Below are positions 37,009 to 45,704 of a stretch of 64,000 nt of DNA, one piece after another. The notes beneath the pieces are model-generated. The model did not search any database, was not told the DNA's origin, and worked only from the letters and a program-made list of their open reading frames with translations. Origin of the DNA: Rikenellaceae bacterium (lineage in GTDB: Bacteria; Bacteroidota; Bacteroidia; Bacteroidales; Rikenellaceae); contig SUZN01000002.1 of assembly GCA_015059905.1 (NCBI GenBank), positions 129,742 to 193,741 of the forward strand, read 5' to 3'. The translations under genes were made by a program, and so were the position numbers. Every line of letters begins with the position of its first letter. Positions within the stretch are counted from its first letter, which is position 1.

Positions 37009-38133
37009 ATGAAATTTACAATATCAAGTTCAGCACTTTTGTCGCTCTTGGCGACCACAGGTAAGGTTATCAGCAACAAGAGCTCACTCCCAATCCTCGA
37101 GTACTTCCTTATGGATTTGAAGGATGGCGTATTGACCGTTACAACATCAGATTTGGAGACAACACTCATAGGCTCAATCTCGGTTGAGAACGTAGAGCAG
37201 GAGGGTACTATCGCAGCACCTGCAAAGTTGATGCTCGACTCATTGAAGGAGTTTGCCGAGATGCCTCTTACAATCGAGGTTAATGACACAACTTGGGAGA
37301 TTAAAATCACTTGGACAAGCGGCCACCTCTCAATTCCTGGTGCAAGTGCCGTAAGCTACCCATCAGTGCAGGCTATGGGTGCCGAGAGCAAGGTTATCTC
37401 ATTGGACGTTGATACACTTATCAACGGTATCAGCCACACAATCTTCGCCACAGCTGACGACGAGCTTCGTCCTGTGATGAATGGCGTATATTTCGACTTC
37501 CAGCCAGAGACACTCACATTCGTAGCGACCGACGCTCACAAGCTCGTTAAGTGCACAGCCGAGCAGAGCAACGATTTCGCTGCTTCGTTCATCTTGCCAA
37601 AGAAGCCATCGAACCTGCTGCGCAACCTTCTGGCAAAGGAGGAGGAGCCTGTGGAGGTTACATTCGACGCAAAGAACGTGACTTTTGCGCTGAAGAACTT
37701 CAAGTTGGTATGCCGTCTTATCGAGGGTAACTATCCTAACTACAACGCCGTTATCCCAACAGCCAACCCCAACAAGGTTTTGGTCGATAGAGTAGAGTTC
37801 CTGAACGGCATCAAGCGCGTAGCGGTATGTTCTAACCCAACTACCAACCTTATCCGTATGGATATTGCCGACAACCGCGTGAACCTCACAGCACAGGATA
37901 TTGACTTCTCAGTATCAGCTAACGAGACTATCTCTTGCAGCTACGAGGGTCAGAACGTAACAATCGGCTTCAAATCAACATTCCTGGTTGAGATTCTCTC
38001 AAACATCGACACACCAACCGTTGTTGTCGAGCTGGCAGACTCAACCCGTGCAGGTGTATTCAAGCCTGTATATGATGACAAGCAGTCAAGCGAGTCGCTG
38101 ATGCTTTTGATGCCTATGATGATTAACGCTTAA
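37009..38133 (+). CDS. dnaN: DNA polymerase III sliding clamp
   Basis: The 374-residue beta clamp encircles DNA and tethers the replicative polymerase. Three similar domains are visible: the N-terminal MKFTISSSALLSLLATTGKV and SSLPILEYFLMDLKDGVLTV, the middle ISHTIFATADDELRPVMNGV, and the C-terminal IGFKSTFLVEILSNI ending in LMLLMPMMINA, the hydrophobic pocket tail. It heads a tight plus-strand run of seven genes; the next start is 9 bases away. Confidence 0.97.
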   Translation: MKFTISSSALLSLLATTGKVISNKSSLPILEYFLMDLKDGVLTVTTSDLETTLIGSISVENVEQEGTIAAPAKLMLDSLKEFAEMPLTIEVNDTTWEIKITWTSGHLSIPGASAVSYPSVQAMGAESKVISLDVDTLINGISHTIFATADDELRPVMNGVYFDFQPETLTFVATDAHKLVKCTAEQSNDFAASFILPKKPSNLLRNLLAKEEEPVEVTFDAKNVTFALKNFKLVCRLIEGNYPNYNAVIPTANPNKVLVDRVEFLNGIKRVAVCSNPTTNLIRMDIADNRVNLTAQDIDFSVSANETISCSYEGQNVTIGFKSTFLVEILSNIDTPTVVVELADSTRAGVFKPVYDDKQSSESLMLLMPMMINA

Positions 38134-38142
38134 AGTTAAGAG

Positions 38143-38910
38143 ATGAAACTAAATCTTAAACGCCCGCTTGTCTTCTTTGACCTGGAGACAACGGGCGTTG
38201 ATACCGCTAAAGACCGCATTGTCGAGATTTCGATGGTGAAGGTTATGCCCGACGGGGAGGAGATTGTGCGTACACGCCTTATCAATCCCCAGATGCACAT
38301 CCCCGAGGATGCCACAGCCGTTCACGGCATAACAGACGAGGATGTGAAGGACCAGCCCACATTCGCACAGATTGCCAAGTCGCTCTACAAGTTCATCGAG
38401 GGTTGCGACTTCGGTGGCTTTAACTCCAATCGCTTCGATTTGCCTATGCTGGTCGAGGAGTTTTTGCGCGCGGGCGTGGATGTGGATTTCAAGAGCCGTA
38501 AGTTTATTGATGTGCAGAACATCTTCCACAAGATGGAGCAACGCACGCTGGTGGCGGCGTATAAGTTCTACTGCGACAAGGACCTTACCGACGCGCACTC
38601 TGCCGAGGCGGATACACGCGCAACGTATGAGGTACTGAAGGCACAGCTTGACCGATACGCAGAGCTTCAGAATGACGTGACAGCCCTTGCCGAGTTCTCG
38701 GCACGTGGTGAGACAGCCGACTATGCGGGTCGCATTGGCTTTAACGAGAAGGGCGAGGAGGTCTTTAACTTCGGAAAATACAAGGGTGTAAAGGTGAGCG
38801 AGGTGTTTCAGCGCGAGCCAAGCTATTATGATTGGATGATGAAGGGCGACTTCCCGCTCTACACCAAGAAGGTCATCACCGAGATACGCCTGCGAGAGAA
38901 GAAATTTTAG
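38143..38910 (+). CDS. DnaQ-like 3'-5' exonuclease with ExoX-type C-terminus
   Basis: A 255-residue DEDD exonuclease. The first motif is FFDLETTGVD near residue 13 (Asp, Glu), the second lies in GGFNSNRFDLPML near residue 90, and the third in DAHSAEADTRATYEV near residue 148. This is the proofreading epsilon type. After the nuclease domain, residues 208-240 (FGKYKGVKVSEVFQREPSYY) form the small ExoX-like C-terminal domain. Its place 9 bases after dnaN supports a replication or repair role. Whether it is the main epsilon subunit is not certain. Confidence 0.88.
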   Translation: MKLNLKRPLVFFDLETTGVDTAKDRIVEISMVKVMPDGEEIVRTRLINPQMHIPEDATAVHGITDEDVKDQPTFAQIAKSLYKFIEGCDFGGFNSNRFDLPMLVEEFLRAGVDVDFKSRKFIDVQNIFHKMEQRTLVAAYKFYCDKDLTDAHSAEADTRATYEVLKAQLDRYAELQNDVTALAEFSARGETADYAGRIGFNEKGEEVFNFGKYKGVKVSEVFQREPSYYDWMMKGDFPLYTKKVITEIRLREKKF

Positions 38911-38940
38911 AGTACAATAAAGCAATTTGCAAGAGGCAAA

Positions 38941-40797
38941 ATGAGATTTTTTCAGCGAATAATTACCATCGGACTTATGCTTTCATCGCTTGAGGTGGCG
39001 GCAACAGAACTTATGCCAGACATCGAGCAGTCGAAGGTGATAGTCTTTATCAGTGGCAAGAAATATTATATCCACACCGTAACACAGGGCAATACGCTCT
39101 ACTCAATAGCGAAGGCCTATGGCGTGAGCGAGCAGGAGATTAAGGAGCATAACCCCAACCTGACCGCAGGCTTGAAGATTGGTCAGACAATCAAGGTTCC
39201 CGTAACAGAGAAGAGTCAGGCGCAGGTGGAGAAGAAGCGCAAGAAGGAGTACATCCAACATAAGGTGAAGGCGGGGCAGACGCTTTACAGCATCGCACGC
39301 GACTACAACATCTCGGTGGCTACGTTGCGCGAGGATAATCCCTCGATTAACCCACAGTCGCTCTCTGTAGGCTCTACACTTTGGGTGCGCCGCGCCGCCG
39401 TAGGCTCTTCATCCGAGCAGCAGGCACAAAAGGAGATGTCGGAGTATGCCGAAAATCTCAACAAGGCGACAGACGACGGCTTTGAATACATCGTGGTGAA
39501 GCCAGGCGAAACAATCTATTCGCTCTCGCGCAAGTACGGGCTCACCGAGGCGGAGTTTGCCTCTATCAACGACATAAGCAACGGCTTGAAAGCGGGCGCA
39601 GTAATCCGCATCCCAAAGTCGAAAGAGGATAGCGTGGAGCAGATTGACAAGGCTGCTGACGAGGAGCTTCAGGGTGAAATGACCAAGACACTCTCGGCAG
39701 ACGAAAACATAGTATTCCGCGCTGTGGCGGCAACAGAGGAGCTCAACGTAGCACTTATGTTGCCTATGAGCGTCAATTCAAAGACCAACGCAAGCTATGT
39801 GGAGTTCTACCAGGGCTTCCTGCTGGGTCTTGAGAAGCTGAAGGAGCAGGGTGGTGGCAAAACAAAACTCTCGGTATATAACACCCAGCACGATGCACAG
39901 AAGGTGGAGCAGATAGTGAAGAGCCCAGCATTTGAGGGCACTAACCTTATCGTTGGTCCCGTATATGAGGATGAGCTAAAGCCTGTGATTGAGTATGCGC
40001 ACACCAACTCGGTGCCTGTGGTATCGCCTTTGGCTAACATTGCAGCAACAAAGAGCCCAGCCATCTACCAGCTCTCGCCCGATGCAGCCAACAAATATGA
40101 CAAGATTGCCGACCTGCTTGATGGCAGCCGCGACATCTACACCATCTACGCTGCATCCTTCGACAAAGAGTTCGAACAGGAGGTGACAAAGCAGTTGGAG
40201 GGCAAGAGCTATGCAGCATACACTTACTCATTCAACCAGAAGTCTATCCTCACACCCAAAAATGCCGCAGCGCAGAGCATTGAGGACGTAGAGGAGCTGC
40301 TCAAGAAAGAGAAGCCTGCGCTGTTCATCGTCCTTGCAAACAACGAGACCGACGTTGACCGCATACTCGGCACATTGGCATCGGCAAAGGTAGCCATTAC
40401 CGAACGTAGCGAGAGTTGCGCCGACTATGTTGTGCTCGGCACATCACGCTGGAGTCGCTTTAACAACATCGACCACACGTCATATTTCAACAACAATGTG
40501 GTTATGATTTCGACCTACCACGCCAAGCGCGATTCAGCACTCGTGCGTGAGTTCGACAGCCGTTACATCGAGTCATATAAGATGTTGCCTTCGCTCTACG
40601 CTTACAGAGGTTACGACACAGCAATGATTTTCTGTGGCGGTATGCGTTCCGACATCGAGTATAAGATGCTCGACAAGCGCTACACTCCATTGCAGACAGG
40701 ATATAAGTTCTTCCAGACAGAGCTGGGAGGCAAGTATATAAACCGTGAGTGGGTGCGTATCAACTACAACAACAACTACTCAATCACACTTGAATAA
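38941..40797 (+). CDS. LysM protein with periplasmic-receptor domain
   Basis: A 618-residue protein with a likely N-terminal signal (MRFFQRIITIGLMLSSLEVA). Three LysM domains follow, at about residues 38-83 (HTVTQGNTLYSIAKAYGV), 105-150 (HKVKAGQTLYSIARDYNI) and 178-222 (IVVKPGETIYSLSRKYGL), which bind peptidoglycan. From about residue 258 the protein has a type I periplasmic-receptor fold (LNVALMLPMSVNSKTNASYV, then GTNLIVGPVYEDELKPVIEY). The order resembles LpoA-like or amuc-type cell-wall regulators. It may sense or control cell-wall synthesis; that is an inference. rex begins 1 base after its stop. Confidence 0.8.
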   Translation: MRFFQRIITIGLMLSSLEVAATELMPDIEQSKVIVFISGKKYYIHTVTQGNTLYSIAKAYGVSEQEIKEHNPNLTAGLKIGQTIKVPVTEKSQAQVEKKRKKEYIQHKVKAGQTLYSIARDYNISVATLREDNPSINPQSLSVGSTLWVRRAAVGSSSEQQAQKEMSEYAENLNKATDDGFEYIVVKPGETIYSLSRKYGLTEAEFASINDISNGLKAGAVIRIPKSKEDSVEQIDKAADEELQGEMTKTLSADENIVFRAVAATEELNVALMLPMSVNSKTNASYVEFYQGFLLGLEKLKEQGGGKTKLSVYNTQHDAQKVEQIVKSPAFEGTNLIVGPVYEDELKPVIEYAHTNSVPVVSPLANIAATKSPAIYQLSPDAANKYDKIADLLDGSRDIYTIYAASFDKEFEQEVTKQLEGKSYAAYTYSFNQKSILTPKNAAAQSIEDVEELLKKEKPALFIVLANNETDVDRILGTLASAKVAITERSESCADYVVLGTSRWSRFNNIDHTSYFNNNVVMISTYHAKRDSALVREFDSRYIESYKMLPSLYAYRGYDTAMIFCGGMRSDIEYKMLDKRYTPLQTGYKFFQTELGGKYINREWVRINYNNNYSITLE

Positions 40798-40798
40798 G

Positions 40799-41446
40799 AT
40801 GCCTACACGCACAACAAACATACCCGAAAAGACCATTGAGCGACTGAGCGAGTATCGTCGTTCGTTGCTCTCGTGCCACAACCAGGGAATCACACACATC
40901 TTCTCCCACGTTTTGGCAGGTATGCACGGCATTACAGCCGTACAAGTAAGACGCGATTTGATGCTTATCGGGTTCTCGAGTGATACGAAGAAGGGCTACG
41001 AGGTAAAGACCCTCATTGAGTTCATCAACTCAATCCTCGACAGCGAGAATGTGATGAACATTGCAATCATTGGTATGGGTCACCTGGGTCAGGCAATCAC
41101 AAAATACTTCAACGGCAAGCGTCGCAAACTGCGTATCGTCACAGCTTTTGACGTTGACCCCGAGAAGGTGGGCTCCGTAATCGACGACATCCCTTGCTAC
41201 CATATGGACCAGTTTGAGGAGGTGGTGTCAAGCCTCGATGTGAGTATTGCCGTAATATCATCTCCCACACGTGTAGCACCATCGCTTGTCGTGCCAATCA
41301 TCAACGCAGGCATAAAGGGCGTGCTGAACTTCACATCAGCACCGCTTAACTTTCCACAAGGTATCGTGTCGGAGAACTACGACATCACCACCATTCTGGA
41401 GAAGGTGGCATACTTTGTCAAGGAACAGGAGGAACATAACGATTAG
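40799..41446 (+). CDS. rex: Redox-sensing transcriptional repressor Rex
   Basis: A 215-residue repressor that reads the NADH/NAD+ ratio and controls fermentation and respiration genes. The N-terminal winged helix is RLSEYRRSLLSCHNQGITHI followed by the recognition region ITAVQVRRDLMLIGF; the Rossmann motif is NIAIIGMGHLGQAI near residue 97, with the partner DVDPEKVGSVIDDIP. The ATG at 40799 is chosen because it gives the family N-terminus and abuts the upstream stop. A clear Rex operator was not found in the window. Confidence 0.93.
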   Translation: MPTRTTNIPEKTIERLSEYRRSLLSCHNQGITHIFSHVLAGMHGITAVQVRRDLMLIGFSSDTKKGYEVKTLIEFINSILDSENVMNIAIIGMGHLGQAITKYFNGKRRKLRIVTAFDVDPEKVGSVIDDIPCYHMDQFEEVVSSLDVSIAVISSPTRVAPSLVVPIINAGIKGVLNFTSAPLNFPQGIVSENYDITTILEKVAYFVKEQEEHND

Positions 41447-41449
41447 AGG

Positions 41450-42187
41450 ATGAGAGTATTTCGTGGTATAGAGTCACTTCCGAGACTACATAACGCCGTA
41501 GCTACAATGGGCTCGTTCGATGGGCTGCATTGTGGTCACAGGGTGTTGCTTGAACGAGTCAAGCGACGCGCCGAAGAGCTTAAGGGCGAAAGTGTAGTTA
41601 TTACCTTCGACCCACATCCGCGCTATGTGCTTGGCACGGGCGAGGGGATGCAGCTGCTCTCTACCATCGAGGAGAAGTGCTGGCTGCTGGAGCAGGCGGG
41701 CATCGACAATCTAATCATCATCCCATTCACAATAGAGTTCAGCCGCACCTCGCCAAGCGAATTCATCAAGAGCCTCGCCTCGTTGGGCATACGCTCGATG
41801 GTGGTGGGCTATAACCACCGCTTTGGTCATAAGAAGGAGGGCGACTATAACTATCTGTCGGCTCACGGCGGCGACCTCGAAATCACGATGGTGGAGCAGC
41901 AGCAGGTAGCAAGCGGCAAGGTCAGCTCGACCATTATCCGTCAGAACATAGCACGCGGAGTGATGGAGCGCGCCACGCAGATGCTCTCAAGACCTTATAT
42001 TATATTAGGCACTACATCGGACGGCACAACCATCAACGACATACCTGAATTCAAGATGCTGCCACCCGTTGGCACATATTCTGCAAAGGTAAACGGCGAC
42101 GATAATGAAATTCGTATCAACTCACAACGCGAAATCACATTAGCAAAGCCTTGTGCAGAGGCTAATGTATTGATTGAGGTAATTTAA
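41450..42187 (+). CDS. ribF: FAD synthetase (RibF) lacking a recognisable riboflavin kinase domain
   Basis: A 245-residue protein. Residues 1-180 are a full FMN adenylyltransferase domain: TMGSFDGLHCGHRVLL (19-34), TFDPHPRYV (52-60), NHRFGHKKEGD (122-132) and VSSTIIRQNIARG (158-170). After LSRPY the usual 125-residue riboflavin kinase domain is reduced to about 62 residues; the GxPTAN flavin/ATP motif is missing and only a faint MLPPVGTYSAKV remains. No frameshift is evident and only 17 bases separate it from the next gene. FAD synthesis from FMN is likely retained; riboflavin kinase activity must come from elsewhere or be lost. Confidence 0.82.
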   Translation: MRVFRGIESLPRLHNAVATMGSFDGLHCGHRVLLERVKRRAEELKGESVVITFDPHPRYVLGTGEGMQLLSTIEEKCWLLEQAGIDNLIIIPFTIEFSRTSPSEFIKSLASLGIRSMVVGYNHRFGHKKEGDYNYLSAHGGDLEITMVEQQQVASGKVSSTIIRQNIARGVMERATQMLSRPYIILGTTSDGTTINDIPEFKMLPPVGTYSAKVNGDDNEIRINSQREITLAKPCAEANVLIEVI

Positions 42188-42204
42188 CTTAACACATTGA
42201 AACA

Positions 42205-42630
42205 ATGGCAATTCTATCATACGAATATAAGACACGAGTGCGCTATAAGGATACCGACCAGATGGGCATTATGCACCACTCAAACTACATCGTCATCTAC
42301 GAAATGGCACGCACCGAATGGCTGCGAGATATGGGATTACCTTACGCCGAATTTGAGCGTCGTGGCGTTATGTCGCCCATCATCGAGGTGAAGTCCAAAT
42401 ATCGTTACCCAGCATTTTACGATGAGGTGCTGACCGTGAAGCTCACTATGGAGGAGTTGCCTGCGGCACGCCTTGTAATCGGCAGCGAGGTATATAACGA
42501 GCAGGGTAAACTCATCAATACAGGCGAGGTTACGCTCGGCTTTATGCACGCCGACACACGCCGTCCTTGTCGTGCGCCAGAGTGGTTTATCGAGAAGTTG
42601 AACGAAGAGATAGCAAAGCAGGGTGAGTAG
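42205..42630 (+). CDS. Acyl-CoA thioesterase, YbgC/4-HBT type
   Basis: A 141-residue hot-dog-fold thioesterase. The catalytic region is RYKDTDQMGIMHHSNYIVIY near residue 13 with the aspartate motif DTDQMGIMHHSNY, followed by EMARTEWLRDMGLPYAEFE. Such enzymes hydrolyse acyl-CoA or acyl-ACP; the substrate is not known here. It follows ribF by 17 bases and overlaps the next gene by 8. Confidence 0.88.
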   Translation: MAILSYEYKTRVRYKDTDQMGIMHHSNYIVIYEMARTEWLRDMGLPYAEFERRGVMSPIIEVKSKYRYPAFYDEVLTVKLTMEELPAARLVIGSEVYNEQGKLINTGEVTLGFMHADTRRPCRAPEWFIEKLNEEIAKQGE

Positions 42631-43264
42631 GCGAAATTACATACTCATGGCTCTCTACGCCATCCTTGCAACCCTCTTTTTCTACGTCAGAGGGTGCGAC
42701 TGCGAGTGGCTTATATGCCGCCGCCTTGTCGCCATTCCGACACTCTTCGCCACACTTGCCACAGCCATAAACTCCAAGCGGGGTGGCTGGCTTATTCCGC
42801 TTGCATTGCTCGCCTCGGCGGCAGGCGACTGGGCAGGAGCAATGGGGGAGTTCATCTTCCAGATTGCCTTCTTCGCCGTTGCCCACATCTTCTACATCGC
42901 CGACTTCGCACCAAAGTGCCGATTCACGCGTCATCGCACGTTAACATTGGTACTTTTCAGCGCAATAGTATTGCCATTCCTGGGTTATGTAATGCTGCAT
43001 ATCACTAACAATGTGGAGCTTATAGCCGTAGGCATATATGGTATGATAATCTATTCAATGGGCTTTACAGCCCTTATCCAAAACCGCCGCCACAGCATCC
43101 TCTACGCCATTGCGGCGCTACTATTTATCTATTCGGACTCGTGTATCGCCTACAACAAGTTCGTGGAGCATATTCCCAACGCCAACACCTGGATTATGAC
43201 CACCTACTACGCCGCACAGGGCATCTTCTGTGCGCTGCATCTAATGCGCGAAAGCCGAAAATAA
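42623..43264 (+). CDS. YhhN-family membrane protein (lysoplasmalogenase type)
   Basis: A 213-residue protein with about eight hydrophobic helices. Conserved features are the acidic LLASAAGDWAGAM near residue 63, FFAVAHIFYIADFA near residue 88, and the C-terminal LLFIYSDSCIAYNKF with a paired TYYAAQGIFCALH. These match the YhhN/TMEM86 family; animal members hydrolyse lysoplasmalogen. The most upstream start is GTG 42623, overlapping the thioesterase by 8 bases; an ATG at 42647 would also give a full protein. Last gene of the run that begins with dnaN. Confidence 0.72.
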   Translation: MSRRNYILMALYAILATLFFYVRGCDCEWLICRRLVAIPTLFATLATAINSKRGGWLIPLALLASAAGDWAGAMGEFIFQIAFFAVAHIFYIADFAPKCRFTRHRTLTLVLFSAIVLPFLGYVMLHITNNVELIAVGIYGMIIYSMGFTALIQNRRHSILYAIAALLFIYSDSCIAYNKFVEHIPNANTWIMTTYYAAQGIFCALHLMRESRK

Positions 43265-43333
43265 TCTGCCACACAAACCGTTTTTCTGCCATCCAACGTC
43301 GCCCGCTATGCCAATTTGGCACACACAGCGCGG

Positions 43334-43349
43334 TGGCACACTGTTTGTT
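43334..43349 (+). promoter_or_regulatory. Possible sigma-54-like promoter of htpG
   Basis: TGGCAC-ACTGT-TTGTT resembles TGGCAC-N5-TTGCW with one change in the -12 part. It lies 42 bases before the htpG ATG. A nearby palindrome TGCCAATTTGGCA (43309-43321) also contains TGGCA. No TAnnTTTG box was seen in this gap. Confidence 0.4.
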
Positions 43350-43390
43350 ACTCTTATGCCACAGAAAATAACAACAAAAACACTATAATT

Positions 43391-45451
43391 ATGAAAAACG
43401 GAAAAATTGGAGTAACAACGGAGAACATATTCCCCGTAATCAAGAAATTCCTCTACTCAGACCACGAGATTTTCTTGCGCGAGCTGGTATCAAATGCTGT
43501 GGATGCAACACAGAAACTCAAAACCCTCGCTGCAAAAAATGAGTTTCAGGGCGAGCTGGGCGATTTGAAGATTAGCGTGAGCATCGATACAGAGAAAAAG
43601 ACTCTTACTGTCACCGACCGAGGCATCGGTATGAATGCCGAGGAGATTGACCGCTACATCAACCAGATAGCCTTCTCGGGTGCCGAGGAGTTTTTGGCAA
43701 AATATAAGGACCAGGCTATAATCGGTCATTTTGGATTGGGATTCTACTCATCGTTTATGGTTGCCGACCGCGTGGAGATATTCACACAGTCATACAAGGC
43801 TGACGCAAAACCTGTACATTGGGTGTGCGACGGCTCGCCAGAGTATGAGATGGAGGAGCTTGACCAGAGCCGCGAGCGTGGTACATCTATCGTGCTGCAC
43901 CTTTCGGACGATTGCAAGGAGTATTGCGAGGAGCAGAAAGTGGGCGATTTGCTGAAAAAATATTGCCACTTCCTGCCTATTGAGATTGCCTTTGGTAAGG
44001 TTAAGGAGTGGAAAGATGGCAAATATGTCGATACCGAAAAGGATAACATCATCAACGACGTGAAGCCTTTATGGACATTGAAGCCTGCCGATATTACCGA
44101 GGAGCAGTACAAGGCTTTTTACAGCGAATTGTACCCAACAAGCGACGAGCCATTGTTCTACATCCATATGAACATCGACTATCCGTTCAACCTCACGGGT
44201 ATTCTCTATTTCCCAAAAATCAACAATAACTTCGAGATTCAGAAGAACAAGATACAACTCTACTGCAATCAGGTATTCGTTACCGACCAGGTGGAGGGTA
44301 TCGTACCAGAGTACCTCACGCTGTTGCACGGTGTGATTGACTCGCCCGATATTCCGCTGAACGTATCGCGTAGCTACCTCCAGAGCGACTCTAACGTGAA
44401 GAAGATTTCATCTTACATCACGCGCAAGGTTGCCGACCGTCTGAAAGAGTTGTTCAACACTATGCGCCCCGACTATGAGCAGAAGTGGGATGACCTGAAG
44501 ATTTTCATCCAGTATGGTATGCTCACCGATGAGAAGTTCGCCGAGAAGGCGCAGGATTTTATGCTTCTGAAATCTACCGAGGGCAAGTACTTCACAACCA
44601 AGGAGTATATTGATTTTGTGAAGGAGAACCAGACCGACAAGAACGACAATATCATTCTCTTGTATGTGGATGACCCCGTTGATAAGCACCCATTTGTGGA
44701 GGCAGCGAAAAACAAGGGCTACGATGTGCTTGAGATGAACGGTCAGCTCGACAGCCACTACATCAACTACTTCGAGTCAAAGAACGAGAAGGTACGCTTC
44801 GTGCGTGTTGATAGCGACGTGGTTGATAAGCTCATCCAGAAGAAGGAGCATATGTCGATGTCACTCACCGAGGCACAGCAGGAGCTTATGCGCCCTGTAT
44901 TTGAGAGTCAGATGCCAAAGGATGACAAAATTAAGTACGACATCTCGTTTGAGCCAATGGCGGCGGAGGATGCCCCTGTGGTTATCACACAGAACGAGTT
45001 TATGCGTCGTATGAAGGATATGGCGAAGATGGGCGGTGGCGGAATGAGCCAGTTCTATGGTCAGATGCCTGACAACTTCACAATCACGGTGAACGGCAAC
45101 CACCCAATCGTCATCGACATCCTGGGCGATGTGGAGCGCTCATATGGCGACAAACTCAAGTCAATCACCAAAAAGATTGATGCTGCCGTAGCCGAGGAGC
45201 AGCGTTTCGACGAGACGGTGAAGGGCAAGAAGCACGAGGATTTCACCCCAGAGGAGAAGGAGATGAGCGAGCAGCTCTCGAAGAAGATTATCACGCTGCG
45301 TGACGAGCGCAACGAGCGCCTGAAGGAGATTGGTAGCGAGAATAAGTTGGTGCGCCAGATTATCGACCTCGCGCTTTTGTCAAACGGTATGCTCAAGGGT
45401 AAGAATCTCTCGGACTTTATCCAGCGCAGTATCTCGCTGATTGAGAAATAA
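43391..45451 (+). CDS. htpG: Hsp90-family chaperone HtpG
   Basis: The 686-residue ATP-dependent chaperone begins MKNGKIGVTTENIFPVIKK, the family N-terminus, so the ATG at 43391 is used rather than the longer frame. The GHKL ATPase has LRELVSNAVDATQKL, VTDRGIGMNAEEID and IGHFGLGFYSSFMVADRVE; the middle domain carries GVIDSPDIPLNVSRSYLQSD. The C-terminal domain is present. It is a single gene behind a gap of about 125 bases and ends in a hairpin terminator. Confidence 0.96.
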   Translation: MKNGKIGVTTENIFPVIKKFLYSDHEIFLRELVSNAVDATQKLKTLAAKNEFQGELGDLKISVSIDTEKKTLTVTDRGIGMNAEEIDRYINQIAFSGAEEFLAKYKDQAIIGHFGLGFYSSFMVADRVEIFTQSYKADAKPVHWVCDGSPEYEMEELDQSRERGTSIVLHLSDDCKEYCEEQKVGDLLKKYCHFLPIEIAFGKVKEWKDGKYVDTEKDNIINDVKPLWTLKPADITEEQYKAFYSELYPTSDEPLFYIHMNIDYPFNLTGILYFPKINNNFEIQKNKIQLYCNQVFVTDQVEGIVPEYLTLLHGVIDSPDIPLNVSRSYLQSDSNVKKISSYITRKVADRLKELFNTMRPDYEQKWDDLKIFIQYGMLTDEKFAEKAQDFMLLKSTEGKYFTTKEYIDFVKENQTDKNDNIILLYVDDPVDKHPFVEAAKNKGYDVLEMNGQLDSHYINYFESKNEKVRFVRVDSDVVDKLIQKKEHMSMSLTEAQQELMRPVFESQMPKDDKIKYDISFEPMAAEDAPVVITQNEFMRRMKDMAKMGGGGMSQFYGQMPDNFTITVNGNHPIVIDILGDVERSYGDKLKSITKKIDAAVAEEQRFDETVKGKKHEDFTPEEKEMSEQLSKKIITLRDERNERLKEIGSENKLVRQIIDLALLSNGMLKGKNLSDFIQRSISLIEK

Positions 45452-45482
45452 AGAAGAGGATTCAAAATTAAATTACAATATT

Positions 45483-45512
45483 GGAGTTGGCGAAAGCTGA
45501 CTCCTTTTTGTT
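45483..45512 (+). terminator. Terminator of htpG
   Basis: GGAGTTGGC-GAAA-GCTGACTCC (45483-45504) forms a 9-bp stem with a GAAA tetraloop and two G-T pairs, then TTTTTGTTTT. Confidence 0.8.
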
Positions 45513-45521
45513 TTACCCATA

Positions 45522-45611
45522 CGTCATTGCGAGCGAATAAAATGAGCGTGGCAATCTCCCTCCAAAAAAAATCAGATTGCCACGTCGGACTAAAGTCCTC
45601 CTCGCAATGAC
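45522..45611. repeat. Dispersed palindromic repeat, family 1, copy D
   Basis: The cleanest 90-bp unit: ends CGTCATTGCGAG and CTCGCAATGAC(C), inner arms GCGTGGCAATCT and AGATTGCCACG. It lies between htpG and the AT-rich orphan genes. Confidence 0.8.
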
Positions 45612-45704
45612 CTTTATTTATTTTCCTCTTGCAATCTTGAAAATTATTGTTTAATTTTGATAAAACTTTTTCCATTCACTTTATTTCATCTAAAATAAAA
45701 TATT

